A stretch of DNA of 43,460 nt from Phycisphaeraceae bacterium (GTDB lineage: Bacteria > Planctomycetota > Phycisphaerae > Phycisphaerales > Phycisphaeraceae). A model generated the notes under the pieces. The model worked only from the letters and a program-made list of their open reading frames with translations. It did not search any database and had not been told where the DNA came from. The stretch covers positions 1-43,460 of the forward strand of contig JANQFR010000074.1 in the NCBI GenBank assembly GCA_028277745.1, given 5' to 3'. A program made the translations under genes and the position numbers. The number at the start of each line of letters is the position of its first letter. Positions within the stretch are counted from its first letter, which is position 1. This document shows, piece by piece, positions 1-7,848 of this stretch.

Positions 1-611
1 GCGGCGTCGAGCGCCGCCGCCGCCGCCTGCTCGCCGAACCGGGCTTCGTCACGCTCGTCCGAGTTGGCGGCGTTACGCTCGAACAGACGACCGACACGCC
101 GGGCGCGGATCTCCGCCAGGCCGTGCTCGGCCGCGAGGCGCGCGACGTCGGCCTCGGCCTGGTCGATGTCTTCCTGGCGGGGCCCGGCGACCAGTTCGTC
201 CAGCCGCGCCCGGGCCGCGTCGCGGTCGGCGACGAGCTGCGCCCGGCGGGCCTTGAGCACGCTCGTGTCCAGCCGGGCCAGCAGCCGCCCGGCCTGGACG
301 GCTTCGCCTTCGCGCACCGCCACCTCGGCGAGGACTTCGCCGCGGCGGAAGCTCAGGTCCGTGCGCCGCCGCGCCTCCAGCCGGCCGGTGAATCGGCGGA
401 GCACCTCGTATTGCTCCTGAAGCTCGACGGGCGTCAGGCTGACCGGCGCGGAGGCGCCGGCGGGCGGTCGATCGGTGCGGGCGGTCGTGAGGGTGCTCGC
501 CCAGAGCACCGACGACGCGGCCGCCAGGCCCACGACCGCCGCCCCCGCCAGGCCGACGGCCCGACCCAGAGGGAGGCCGTGACGCGACGACGAATTGTGA
601 CGCGACGTCAA
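1..611 (-). CDS. HlyD-family efflux periplasmic adaptor, N-terminal part (cut by window edge)
   Basis: The minus strand is open from about 611 to the left edge, and the gene continues outside the window. The translation has an N-terminal hydrophobic segment (Gly/Ala/Val-rich, about residues 15-37). It is followed by a barrel-sandwich half of the HlyD/AcrA type (GRLEARRRTDLSFRRGEVL, then VREGEAVQAGRLLARLDT). A long Ala/Arg/Glu-rich helical hairpin comes next (ARARLDELVAGPRQEDIDQA). Members of this family link an inner-membrane pump to an outer-membrane channel. The start is uncertain: no ATG is near, and a TTG at 611-609 is the best choice, 20 bp after the tetR stop. Co-transcription with the TetR gene is likely. 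The pump gene would lie beyond the left edge. Confidence 0.75.
   Translation of the reverse strand, partial: MTSRHNSSSRHGLPLGRAVGLAGAAVVGLAAASSVLWASTLTTARTDRPPAGASAPVSLTPVELQEQYEVLRRFTGRLEARRRTDLSFRRGEVLAEVAVREGEAVQAGRLLARLDTSVLKARRAQLVADRDAARARLDELVAGPRQEDIDQAEADVARLAAEHGLAEIRARRVGRLFERNAANSDERDEARFGEQAAAAALDA
598..610. promoter_or_regulatory. Candidate TetR operator 2 (TGACG-N3-CGTCA)
   Basis: TGACGCGACGTCA is an inverted repeat of TGACG with a 3-bp spacer, sitting at the start of the adaptor gene. The same half-sites and spacing occur at 1380-1392 before tetR. A further half-like TGACGCGACG lies just to the left. Confidence 0.5.
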
Positions 612-630
612 TAAATGGCGAAATAAAAAG

Positions 631-1368
631 TTACGCGCCGGCCGGTTCGGAGAGTCGTTGGTGTTCATCCCAAAAAACCTCCTCGAGGATGCGTTGAACG
701 GTTTGTCTGTAGTCCCATTCGCCGGACAGCGGTTTCCACTGATAACCGTCCAGCAGCACGTTGTAGTTCCCCCAGAGGGCCTCCCCGTCGGACTGCTTGA
801 TGAAGTGCTCGGTGCGGTGCGGTGCGGTGCGGATCATGTGGTGGCCGACCGACAGCGACCACAGGCCGTACAGCACCTGGCAGTGCGGCGCCCCCTCGGG
901 CAGCGCCAGGTCGCCCGCCTCGACCGCGTCCCGCACCACGCCCTCGAGCGCATCCATCATGCGGTCCTTGATCTGATGCATCTTTTCGAGTTTGTCGGGC
1001 GACGCCTTGTCGAACACGGTGTCCATGTCCATCAGGTGTTCGACCTTGAAATGCTCGGGGTAGAGGTCGACGAACAGCCGGTCGGCGACCCCGACCGCGG
1101 CGATCCGCTCCCGCGGCCGGCCGCGGAACCCCACCGCCCGCTGGAACATCGCCGTCCGTTTGGCGCAGGTCTCCACCGCCAAGGCCGCGATCAGGTCCTC
1201 CTTGGACGAGTAGTGCTGGTACACCGTGCCCTTGGAGTACTCGATCGCCTCGGCGATGCGGTCCATGTTCAGCGCGTGATATCCCTCACCCAGCAGCATC
1301 TGCCGCGCGGTGTCGCGGATCAACTGATCCCGCTGCGCGACCTCGCGTTGTTTTCGGGTGAGGGCCAT
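631..1368 (-). CDS. TetR/AcrR-family transcriptional regulator
   Basis: This 245-residue protein is a DNA-binding repressor that probably controls the adjacent efflux adaptor. The N-terminal ~60 residues form the TetR helix-turn-helix (IRDTARQMLLGEGYHALNMD, then AIEYSKGTVYQHYSSKEDLI). The rest is the helical ligand-binding and dimer domain, which gives no clue to the ligand. It starts at ATG 1368. It lies immediately upstream of the adaptor gene on the same strand, the usual layout of a self-regulated efflux operon. A palindrome starts 12 bp before the start codon. A four-unit pentanucleotide repeat lies inside the coding sequence at 811-830 and could change the reading frame by slippage. Confidence 0.92.
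   Translation of the reverse strand: MALTRKQREVAQRDQLIRDTARQMLLGEGYHALNMDRIAEAIEYSKGTVYQHYSSKEDLIAALAVETCAKRTAMFQRAVGFRGRPRERIAAVGVADRLFVDLYPEHFKVEHLMDMDTVFDKASPDKLEKMHQIKDRMMDALEGVVRDAVEAGDLALPEGAPHCQVLYGLWSLSVGHHMIRTAPHRTEHFIKQSDGEALWGNYNVLLDGYQWKPLSGEWDYRQTVQRILEEVFWDEHQRLSEPAGA
811..830 (+). repeat. GGTGC x4 tandem repeat inside tetR
   Basis: Four perfect copies of the pentamer GGTGC lie within the coding sequence of the TetR gene. The unit is not a multiple of three, so gain or loss of one copy would shift the frame in the C-terminal third of the protein. Confidence 0.8.
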
Positions 1369-1379
1369 GGGGTATAATA

Positions 1380-1392
1380 TGACGGATCGTCA
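1380..1392. promoter_or_regulatory. Candidate TetR operator 1 (TGACG-N3-CGTCA)
   Basis: TGACGGATCGTCA lies upstream of the tetR start codon and matches the half-sites and spacing at 598-610. A TATTAT-like -10 (minus strand, near 1372-1379) lies between it and the ATG. If that is the promoter, the transcript would be nearly leaderless and the site would overlap the promoter. Confidence 0.55.
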
Positions 1393-1423
1393 AAAAATGA
1401 CAAGCGATTGAGGGAGGATTTTT

Positions 1424-1720
1424 TCAGGCGTTTTGACCGGTTTTTGATTGGGTTCCCCGGGCCTGCGCTTTTGAGGGGCGCTCGACGGCGAGGAGACGTA
1501 AGTCTTTGCAATGGCTGCACCAGCCGCGTATCCGTTTTTCGGTCGACCGGGCCTTGACGCGGATCAGCCCGAGCCGGCCGGCATCGCGGGTCTGGCCGCA
1601 CGCTGTACAGCGGATCCGCCAGCCCGGCGCGTAACCGCCTGTGGTGCGCAGGATCAGCCAGAGGATAACGAGCAGCGCGCTGATGCCAAGCGATATCCAG
1701 TAGCCGAAAGTCCAATGCAT
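1424..1720 (-). CDS. Small membrane protein with zinc-ribbon-like CxxC pairs
   Basis: The protein is 98 residues from ATG 1720 (MHWTFGYW). One membrane segment spans about residues 5-24 (ISLGISALLVILWLIL). A cytoplasmic part with two CxxC pairs follows (CTACGQ and CSHC), spaced like a zinc ribbon. The remainder is basic. The frame stays open upstream to 1762, but that extension has no membrane or domain character, so the ATG before MHWTF is preferred. No function can be assigned. It stands alone between tetR and a hypothetical gene. Confidence 0.6.
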   Translation of the reverse strand: MHWTFGYWISLGISALLVILWLILRTTGGYAPGWRIRCTACGQTRDAGRLGLIRVKARSTEKRIRGWCSHCKDLRLLAVERPSKAQARGTQSKTGQNA

Positions 1721-1780
1721 GGTGTGGGTCCCTGCCGAACGGCTGCCTTTTCGGTAAGTCAATCATCTGGTGAGTCGACT

Positions 1781-2182
1781 TCACCAGTCAAAGCTGCGCG
1801 CTGTTTCGCTCCATGAAACTTCTTGAACGCCTAGATGAATTTGCTCGGGCAAGGTGAGGTTGTCTTGTTCATCGGTGAACCATACAACCACGAGGGATGA
1901 GGCCATGAACGCGGGGTCAACGGGCTCGTATGAAACCAGCGAAGCGGCATGAGTGACCGATGGAAGTCTAGGGTGGTCGGGGTCTGTGTCATCAACCACC
2001 GGTGATATCAAATGAATGGATTCGTCGGGCCAGATCCGGGACGCCAGCGATTGAGCCTTTTCGATGGCGTAACCGTTGACGTGTTGATTCGGCCTGCCTT
2101 CCAGCATCCCGCCATAGGTGTAGACGCAGGCGTATCCATTGATATGGACACTCCAGCCACCGTTGAGTTGAACTTGTTTCAT
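1781..2182 (-). CDS. Hypothetical protein
   Basis: The protein is about 133 residues from ATG 2182 (MKQVQLNGGWSV). A longer version from a TTG at 2254 would add 24 residues. It has no signal peptide or membrane segment and a balanced soluble composition. It contains W and D/E-rich stretches (VVVWFTDEQDN, PEQIHLGVQEVSWSE). It resembles short immunity-type or unclassified proteins, but no family is recognised. GC content is lower than in its neighbours, which suggests it may be an acquired gene. Confidence 0.5.
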   Translation of the reverse strand: MKQVQLNGGWSVHINGYACVYTYGGMLEGRPNQHVNGYAIEKAQSLASRIWPDESIHLISPVVDDTDPDHPRLPSVTHAASLVSYEPVDPAFMASSLVVVWFTDEQDNLTLPEQIHLGVQEVSWSETARSFDW

Positions 2183-2229
2183 CTGCAGTAACGCAATCTG
2201 CTCTAGCCTGTAAACCGCATGCAAGATAG

Positions 2230-2246
2230 GGATTGCCTTGCAATCC
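2230..2246. terminator. Hairpin GGATTGC-CTT-GCAATCC, 3' of a minus-strand gene
   Basis: A 7-bp perfect stem with a 3-nt loop lies 36 bp after the stop of the gene at 2282-2689. Its stem sequence equals the centre of the 30-bp palindromes at 7471 and 38833. There is no clear U-tract. Confidence 0.4.
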
Positions 2247-2281
2247 TCGCCCAAAGTCGAGGCTTTGGTTGAATAGCGGCG

Positions 2282-2689
2282 TCAGTTGTCGTCAGGGTTT
2301 TTTTCCAATTCTTCTTCTGCCGCGGGCTCCTGGCCCGGCATCTTCGAGACCCATTCGCGGGCCAATTCGGCCGTGGCTTTGCGGAGCCGTTCGGTCTCCT
2401 CGGCGGCGGAACGCATCATCTGCTCCGCATCGATCGTCTCCAAGGCCGCGGCGCCGCCCGCGACGACGGTGTCGCGGAGTTGGAGGCTGGCGGCGGTTGC
2501 GCGGTCCACCTTGCGGTTGAGGTCCTCCACCACCACGATGACGCGCTCGATCTTCTCAAGGACCGCGTAGGCGAAGACCGCCGAGCCCACGCAGAAGAAA
2601 ACGACGACCGCCACGGCCAGCCCGCGCCAGAAGAGGACGCCGCCGCGCGGTTTCCGTTTTGAAGCGGTGTCGTCGTTTGTAGAGGCCAT
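2282..2689 (-). CDS. Membrane-anchored coiled-coil protein
   Basis: This 135-residue protein has a short basic N-terminus and one membrane helix at about residues 21-44 (GLAVAVVVFFCVGSAVFAYAV). A helical heptad-like region follows to about residue 115 (LEKIERVIVVVEDLNRKV and onward). The tail is acidic (AAEEELEKNPDDN). This layout suits a membrane scaffold or a methyl-accepting-like stalk, but no catalytic motif is present and no family is recognised. It lies downstream of queA on the same strand, separated from it by a palindrome, so it probably has its own promoter. Confidence 0.65.
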   Translation of the reverse strand: MASTNDDTASKRKPRGGVLFWRGLAVAVVVFFCVGSAVFAYAVLEKIERVIVVVEDLNRKVDRATAASLQLRDTVVAGGAAALETIDAEQMMRSAAEETERLRKATAELAREWVSKMPGQEPAAEEELEKNPDDN

Positions 2690-2698
2690 CGGTCTTTA

Positions 2699-2722
2699 AG
2701 CCTCGCATACGTATGCGGGGCT
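2699..2722. terminator. Palindrome of the GCCCCGCAT family (copy 1)
   Basis: An inverted repeat with arms AGCCTCGCATAC and GTATGCGGGGCT has one mismatch. It lies downstream of queA and just before the next gene on the same strand. It is related to the copies at 8235 and 42448. It probably ends queA transcription. Confidence 0.5.
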
Positions 2723-2884
2723 CCAGTGGTGGTCGGTTGAGACCTGAGAAAGGGTGGGTGAATCACATCCCGGACCGTCCGGACTCTCGCAGCGTAACGT
2801 CAGCGGCGGGCGCCGCCAAGCCCAAAACGGGGGATCATCGGGTTGACCCGCGCCCTCCTCGGCCTCCCCCCGCGAGGTGGCCGG

Positions 2885-3958
2885 TCACACGATCAGCATC
2901 GCGTCGCCGTAAGAATAGAAGCGGTAACGCTGTTCGACCGCGAAGCGGTACCAATCGAGCAGGCGCTCGACGCCGACGCCCGGCAGGGCGGCGACGAGGG
3001 CGAGGAGGGTCGAGCGGGGGAGGTGGAAATTGGTGAGCAGGGCGTCGGTGAAGCGGAAGGTGAAGGGGGTGTCAGGGGTGATGAACAGGCGGGTCGGGCC
3101 GGCGTAGGGGGCGATGGGGTCGGGCAGGGACTCGAGGGCGCGCACGGTGGTGGTGCCGACGGCGAGGATGCGGTGTTGGTCGGCGCGGGCCTGACGCAGG
3201 GCGTCGACCGCGGCGGGGGGGACGTCGATCTGCTCGGCGTGGAGGTCGTGGTCCTCAAGGGTCTCGGTGCGCACGGGGGCGAAGGTGCCAACGCCGACGT
3301 TCAGGGTGACGGCCGCGCGGCGGAGGCCCCGGGCGTCTAGGCGGTCGAGCAGGGCGGGGGTAAAGTGGAGCCCGGCGGTGGGCGCGGCGACGGAGCCGGG
3401 TTGCCGGGCGAAGACGGTGTTGTAGCGCTGCGCATCCTCGGGCGTGACCTCGGGCTGGCCGAGGTGTTTGCGTTGTTTGCGGATGTAAGGCGGAAGCGGG
3501 GTCTGGCCGACGCGCTGGAGGACGGCGAAGGTGTCATCCGGGCCGTGGAGTTGGGCGAGCCACTCGCCCGGGCCGGTGTGTTTGAGCAGTTCGAGGGAGG
3601 CGGAGGCGTCGAGGGTGAGGCGTTCGCCGGGCTGGGGCTTGCCGCGGGACTCGAGCAGGAGGGTCCAGCGGTGCTGGGGGTCGTGTTGGAGGAAGAGGGC
3701 GGACACGCGGCCGCCGGTGTCGGCGCGGGTGGCGTGGAAGTGGGCGGGGAGCACGCGGGTCTGGTTGACGACCATGAGGTCGCCGGGCTGGAGGACGCCG
3801 AGGTCGGGCAGGTCGCGCACGTGGTGGTGGGCGACGTCGCCGTTGTCGCGGCGGATGACCATGAGCCGGGCGCTGTCGCGGGGCTCGGCGGGGGCGGCGG
3901 CGATCAGGTCGGGGGGCAGGTCGTAATCCAGCGCGTCGGTCCGCATGGCGGCGGGCAT
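2885..3958 (-). CDS. queA: S-adenosylmethionine:tRNA ribosyltransferase-isomerase (QueA)
   Basis: QueA transfers and isomerises the ribosyl part of AdoMet onto 7-aminomethyl-7-deazaguanine in tRNA, giving epoxyqueuosine. The 357-residue length is normal. Family signatures run throughout: DYDLPPDLIAAAPAEPRDSARLMV at the N-terminus, GDLMVVNQTRVLPAH, then GSVAAPTAGLHFT, LNVGVGTFAPVRTE, and near the end FRFTDALLTNFHLPRSTLLALVAA. The ATG at 3958 and a second ATG at 3946 (MRTDALDYDL) are both possible, and the second fits the family start better. The gene is monocistronic as far as can be seen, and no other queuosine gene is in the window. Confidence 0.97.
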   Translation of the reverse strand: MPAAMRTDALDYDLPPDLIAAAPAEPRDSARLMVIRRDNGDVAHHHVRDLPDLGVLQPGDLMVVNQTRVLPAHFHATRADTGGRVSALFLQHDPQHRWTLLLESRGKPQPGERLTLDASASLELLKHTGPGEWLAQLHGPDDTFAVLQRVGQTPLPPYIRKQRKHLGQPEVTPEDAQRYNTVFARQPGSVAAPTAGLHFTPALLDRLDARGLRRAAVTLNVGVGTFAPVRTETLEDHDLHAEQIDVPPAAVDALRQARADQHRILAVGTTTVRALESLPDPIAPYAGPTRLFITPDTPFTFRFTDALLTNFHLPRSTLLALVAALPGVGVERLLDWYRFAVEQRYRFYSYGDAMLIV

Positions 3959-4121
3959 GGTACGCGCTGGGCGGCGCGGGTGTGGCGTGGCGTGAACATC
4001 CGGCCTGACCGCGCCCGCTCCTCCCGGCGGGCAGACATCACTAAGTTCTTTTTATCCATGATTTTACTGGCCTCGATCCGCGTGCCGCCGGTCCTGGCGC
4101 GTCCGCTGCATCCAGCGGGGC

Positions 4122-4472
4122 ATGTGGATCAAACCCTGCTGCGACAACCTGTGGCTCTGGAGCCTGCGCCACCCGCTGTGCTGTGACGTGGGGTTTTACG
4201 CCCCGTTCCATGGCGGGGCGTGCGGGGGCGTCGGGCCGGTGGTGAGGGGCTGCGGCGACTGCGACTGTTTTGAGCCGAGCGTCGAGCTGCTGCTGAGCGA
4301 TCACGACGTCGCCCGGCCGGGGGACTACGGGTACCCGCTGCCGCCGTCCGACGCGTCGGCCGAGTCGGGCCAGGCGCACGACCCGTCGACCGAGACCGCG
4401 ATCGCGGCCGATGTGGGCGGCGTGGCGGCGGCGGACGGTTCGGGCGGGGGCATGCTGGACGTGTTTGCTTGA
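4122..4472 (+). CDS. Small Cys-rich protein, unknown function
   Basis: The protein is 116 residues from ATG 4122. Almost every codon ends in G or C, as in the host genes, which supports real coding. The first ~50 residues are rich in Trp and Cys (PCCDN, LCCDV, ACGG, CGDCDCF; eight Cys). That suggests metal binding or a disulfide-rich fold. The C-terminal half is Asp/Ser/Ala-rich and looks disordered. There is no signal peptide. A stop codon upstream in the same frame leaves this ATG as the first start. It is divergent from queA and followed by a structured repeat. No family is recognised. Confidence 0.55.
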   Translation: MWIKPCCDNLWLWSLRHPLCCDVGFYAPFHGGACGGVGPVVRGCGDCDCFEPSVELLLSDHDVARPGDYGYPLPPSDASAESGQAHDPSTETAIAADVGGVAAADGSGGGMLDVFA

Positions 4473-4477
4473 GAAAC

Positions 4478-4570
4478 GCAGGAAAGCGGAAAAGCAGGAA
4501 AACAGGAAATTAAAACGAACCGTAAACTCCGGTTCCGGAATTTTCTGCTTTCCTGCTTTTCTGCTTTTCC
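4478..4570. repeat. Structured purine/pyrimidine repeat, copy 1
   Basis: A purine-rich arm (GCAGGAAAGCGGAAAAGCAG...) is matched by a pyrimidine-rich arm ending CTGCTTTTCC. The loop holds an inner stem, GAACC (4517-4521) with GGTTC (4531-4535). A second element with the same plan is at 16700-16793. Confidence 0.75.
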
Positions 4571-4604
4571 CCGTCCATTAAACTCCCGGCATGGAGCTCG
4601 AACG

Positions 4605-4847
4605 ATGAAGGCGTCGCGTGCGGCCTGGGTCGCCGTCCTGCTGCCGCTGATCACCGTGCCGTGGCTGTTCCCGGCGGGGTCGGACGGGGCGTGGTGGGGC
4701 GTGCCGGGGTGGGTGGTTTATGCGCTGGGCGCGACGGCGGCGCTGGCGTTGCTGGTCGCGGCGTGGGTGGGCCGGTGGTGGGACCAACTGGCGGATGAAG
4801 CGGACACGGCGGGGGATCCGGGGCGGGTCAAGGACGAGGCCCGCTGA
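4605..4847 (+). CDS. Small membrane subunit accompanying a sodium/solute symporter (DUF3311-like)
   Basis: The protein has 80 residues with two membrane helices, at about 7-25 (AAWVAVLLPLITVPWLF) and 36-57 (VVYALGATAALALLVAAWVG), and an acidic/basic cytoplasmic tail. The stop codon overlaps the start of the symporter gene (TGATG at 4845-4849), which indicates translational coupling. Small two-helix proteins of the DUF3311/YhdT kind commonly sit directly before SSS-family symporter genes and are thought to be partners. The assignment rests on size, topology and this position, not on a firm sequence match. Confidence 0.75.
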   Translation: MKASRAAWVAVLLPLITVPWLFPAGSDGAWWGVPGWVVYALGATAALALLVAAWVGRWWDQLADEADTAGDPGRVKDEAR

Positions 4848-6358
4848 TGCCGCTGCTGGGCGCCGGGCTGATCGCGGACGGGTGGGGCGTGGCGATCGTC
4901 GGGTCGTACCTGGCGGCGTTGCTGATCATCGGCTGGCTTGGCCGGCGTGCGATCCGGGCGAGGTCGATGTCGGAGTTCTTCCTCGCCGGGCGGGGCCTGG
5001 GGCCGCTGGTGCTGTTGCTGACGCTGTTCGCCACGCAGTATTCGGGCAACACGCTGGTCGGCATGTCGGGCAAGACCTACCGCGTCGGCTACGCGTTCAC
5101 CGTGGCGGTGCCGATGTTCATCGCGCTGCTGGGCGCGGCCATGGTGCTGGCGCCGGGGCTGCAGCGTCTGGGGCGTCGGCGCGGCTACATCACGCTGGCC
5201 GACGCGGTGCACGACCGGCTTCAAAGCCGGGTGTTGACGAGCCTGGTCGCGCTGGTCGGGGTGTGGGCGCTGGTCAACTTCATGGTCAGCAATCTCGTGG
5301 CGGTGGGGTATCTGGTGGAGCGCACGACCGACGGCGCGGTGGGACGGGAGGCCGCCATCATCGGGCTTGCGCTGGTGATGCTGATTTACGAGACGCTCGG
5401 CGGGCTTCGCGCGGTGGCGTGGACGGATGTGCTGCAGGGCGCCCTGATCGGGTTGGGGATCCTGGTCCTCTCTGTTGCGGTGCTCGCGACGTACGGCGGG
5501 CCGGGCCACGTGCATGACGCGCTGGCGGCGGCCTCGCCACAGATGCTGGAGGCGCCGGATTGGCGGGGCAAGATCGGCTGGGCGAGCACGCTCGTGCTGG
5601 TTGGGATCGGCGCGGCGATCTACCCCCAGGCGGTGCAGCGTTATTACGCCGCGCGGGACGGCCGGGCGCTGCGCGGCTCGCTGCGCTGGATGCTGGTGAT
5701 GCCGTTTTTCGTGACCGGCTTCGCGGTGCTGATCGGGCTCACGGGCCGCGGCGCGTTCCCCGATCTCGACGACAGGCAGAGCGAGCAGGTGACGATGCTC
5801 GTGCTCGCGGACCTGACCGAGCAATGGCCGTGGCTGCGGCCGCTGGTCATCCTGTTTTTCACGGCGATCCTTGCCGCGATCATGTCGACGGTCGATTCGG
5901 TGCTGCTGGCGCTGGCGGCGACCGTGACGCAGGACTTCTACCGCCCGCTGCGGGGCGGCGCCGCGTCGCAGGCCCACCTCACGCGGGTGGGCAAGGTGTC
6001 GAGCTGGGTTCTGATGGCCGGCGCGGTGATCCTGGCGCTGACCGTCAGCCAGAGCGTCTGGCGGCTGATCGAGATCAAGCTCGAGGTGTTGATCCAGGCG
6101 GCGCCGGCGGTCTTCGTCGCGCTCTACGGCCGGCGGGCGCGCCCGGGCCCGCTGGCGGGCGGGCTCATCGTCGGCGTGCTGATCGCCGCCGCGCCGGTGG
6201 CGTCAAGAACGGTCGCTTCCTTCACCGCGCCCGGCTGGGCGCTGCCCGACAAGTGGTGCGGGCTGCACCTGGGCGTGCTGGGCCTGCTGGTCAACCTCGC
6301 CGTGGTGTGCGCGCTGTGGCGCTGGCCCCTGAAGCGGTCGCGCAGCGCGGCGGCGTAG
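4847..6358 (+). CDS. Sodium:solute symporter (SSS family)
   Basis: This 503-residue multi-helix permease belongs to the SSS/PutP-PanF group, which uses the sodium gradient to import a small solute. Family features are visible: the N-terminal segment with SMSEFFLAGRGLGP, then TLFATQYSGNTLVG, the GGLRAVAWTDVLQG region after about residue 185, QRYYAARDGRALRG, and ILAAIMSTVDSVLLALAATVTQDFYR near 340-370. These are typical of the sodium-binding core. About 12-13 helices are expected. The substrate cannot be told from sequence. It is translationally coupled to the small membrane protein in front. Confidence 0.93.
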   Translation: MPLLGAGLIADGWGVAIVGSYLAALLIIGWLGRRAIRARSMSEFFLAGRGLGPLVLLLTLFATQYSGNTLVGMSGKTYRVGYAFTVAVPMFIALLGAAMVLAPGLQRLGRRRGYITLADAVHDRLQSRVLTSLVALVGVWALVNFMVSNLVAVGYLVERTTDGAVGREAAIIGLALVMLIYETLGGLRAVAWTDVLQGALIGLGILVLSVAVLATYGGPGHVHDALAAASPQMLEAPDWRGKIGWASTLVLVGIGAAIYPQAVQRYYAARDGRALRGSLRWMLVMPFFVTGFAVLIGLTGRGAFPDLDDRQSEQVTMLVLADLTEQWPWLRPLVILFFTAILAAIMSTVDSVLLALAATVTQDFYRPLRGGAASQAHLTRVGKVSSWVLMAGAVILALTVSQSVWRLIEIKLEVLIQAAPAVFVALYGRRARPGPLAGGLIVGVLIAAAPVASRTVASFTAPGWALPDKWCGLHLGVLGLLVNLAVVCALWRWPLKRSRSAAA

Positions 6359-6379
6359 GCGGTGAGGCAGGTTGGGCGT

Positions 6380-7417
6380 TCAGGCCAGCCCCTGCTCGGC
6401 GAGCCAGCGTTCGGCGTCGATCGCGGCCTTGCAGCCCATGCCGGCGGCGGTAACGGCCTGGCGGTAGACATGGTCGGCCACGTCGCCGGCGGCGAAGACC
6501 CCCTCGATGTTGGTCGTGCTGCGGTAGGGGTCGGCGAGCTTGACGTAGCCGGTCTCGTCGGTGTCGAGCTGGCCGTCGAGGAACTCGGTGATCGGGGTGT
6601 GGCCGATGGCCATGAACAGCCCACCCAGGGCCATCTCCGACTCCTCGCCGGTCTTGTTGTTCTTGATGCGGACGCCGGTGATCATGTCGTCGCCCAGCAC
6701 GTCGATGACCGACGTGTTCCACATGATCTCGATCTTGTCGTGGTCGAGGACGCGTTGCTGCATGATCTTGCTGGCGCGCATGACGTCGCGGCGGACAAAG
6801 AGGGTGACCTTGCTGGCGTACTTGGCGAGGTAGGACGCCTCTTCGACGGCGGTGTCGCCGCCGCCCACGACGCCCAGGTGCGCGTCGCGGAAGACGGGCA
6901 GGGCGCCGTCGCACACCGCGCACGCCGACACGCCGCCGCCGGACTGCGCCAGGCGCAGCTCGTTCTCCAGCCCGAGCCAGTTGGCCTTGGCGCCGGTGGC
7001 GATGATGACGGACTGGGCGTCGACCTCGAAGCCGTTGTCGCCGACGACGCGGAACGGGCGTTTGGAGAGGTCGACGCTCTTGACGTTCTGGAACATCTGG
7101 TAGAGCGTCTCGTTGGACATCTCGTCGAGGTTCTTGACGCCGTCGTCGGTGACGACGCGGGTGCCGAAGCGCATGGCCTGGTGGTAGAACATGTGCATCA
7201 TCTCGGGGCCCATGACGCCTTTGGGGAAGCCGGGGTAGTTCTCGACATCGGTGGTCATCATGAGCTGCCCGCCGGGCACGAGGTCCTTGCCCGCGGCGCG
7301 GCCGGGGAAGACCAGGGGGTCGAGGTTGGCGCGGGCGGCGTAGATGGCGGCGGTCCAGCCCGCGGGGCCGGAGCCGATGATGACGACTTTTTCGAGTTGG
7401 CGGTTCTGATCGTTCAT
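6380..7417 (-). CDS. trxB: Thioredoxin-disulfide reductase
   Basis: TrxB passes electrons from NADPH through FAD to thioredoxin-type proteins in the cytoplasm. The protein has 345 residues. It shows the FAD-binding motif GSGPAGWTAAIYAA (about residues 15-28), the redox-active CAVCDG (Ala-Val in place of the more common Ala-Thr), the NADPH motif GGGDTAVEEA, and the second FAD motif GVFAAGDV near the C-terminus. It starts at ATG 7417. It follows a thioredoxin-like gene on the same strand with a perfect palindrome between them, so the two may be transcribed separately. A divergent HxlR regulator lies beyond. Confidence 0.97.
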   Translation of the reverse strand: MNDQNRQLEKVVIIGSGPAGWTAAIYAARANLDPLVFPGRAAGKDLVPGGQLMMTTDVENYPGFPKGVMGPEMMHMFYHQAMRFGTRVVTDDGVKNLDEMSNETLYQMFQNVKSVDLSKRPFRVVGDNGFEVDAQSVIIATGAKANWLGLENELRLAQSGGGVSACAVCDGALPVFRDAHLGVVGGGDTAVEEASYLAKYASKVTLFVRRDVMRASKIMQQRVLDHDKIEIMWNTSVIDVLGDDMITGVRIKNNKTGEESEMALGGLFMAIGHTPITEFLDGQLDTDETGYVKLADPYRSTTNIEGVFAAGDVADHVYRQAVTAAGMGCKAAIDAERWLAEQGLA

Positions 7418-7470
7418 GGTCGGGATTGTACAGTCGGCGGGGGTCTTGATTTATTCCAGACGCGATCAAG

Positions 7471-7500
7471 GAAGCCCGGGGATTGCAATCCCCGGGCTTC
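7471..7500. terminator. Perfect 30-bp palindrome, copy 1
   Basis: The half GAAGCCCGGGGATTG is followed by its exact reverse complement, with no loop. It lies just after the stop of the thioredoxin-like gene. The same 30 bases occur at 38833-38862. There is no U-tract. Confidence 0.6.
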
Positions 7501-7516
7501 GGGGTCATCTTGGGCG

Positions 7517-7753
7517 TCACTTGAGCTCGCTGAGGTCGGCGCCGTGGTTGATGTGGAACACCTGGCCGTTGAACACCAGGGCCGGGACCGAGCGTACGCC
7601 GGCCTGCTCGGCCTCGGGGAGACGCGCCTTCTGCTCGCCGAGGTGGACGACCTCGACCCGGTAGCGGTCGGGGTCCAGGGCGGCCGCCAACTGCTGTTCC
7701 GCCGCCACGCACACCGGGCAGCCCGCGTGGTAAAATTTCGCTTCGGTGGTCAT
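7517..7753 (-). CDS. Thioredoxin/glutaredoxin-like small protein with CPVC motif
   Basis: The protein has 78 residues and a single thioredoxin-like fold. A β-strand (AKFYHAG) is followed by the redox motif CPVC at residues 12-15. A cis-Pro segment comes later (VRSVPALVFNGQVFHINHG). Proteins of this size reduce disulfides or act as electron carriers, and the nearby trxB is the obvious electron donor. The gene is on the minus strand upstream of trxB and divergent from the HxlR gene at 7917. Direct repeats at 7849-7880 lie in the shared promoter region. Confidence 0.85.
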   Translation of the reverse strand: MTTEAKFYHAGCPVCVAAEQQLAAALDPDRYRVEVVHLGEQKARLPEAEQAGVRSVPALVFNGQVFHINHGADLSELK

Positions 7754-7848
7754 CGTATTGCTCCTTGGTCATAAGAGGTTCGAGGGTCTGCGGCGCCGTG
7801 GGATCGTCGACACCGCAAGCGTAGGCCCGCCCCGGCGGCGATCAACCG

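Noticed and set aside
1..614. Plus-strand open frames at the left edge
   Set aside because: The minus strand encodes a recognisable HlyD-type adaptor, and the plus frames are its shadows.
4041..4379. 112-residue minus-strand frame opposite the Cys-rich gene
   Set aside because: The plus-strand frame has consistent G/C third positions, and the minus-strand frame does not.
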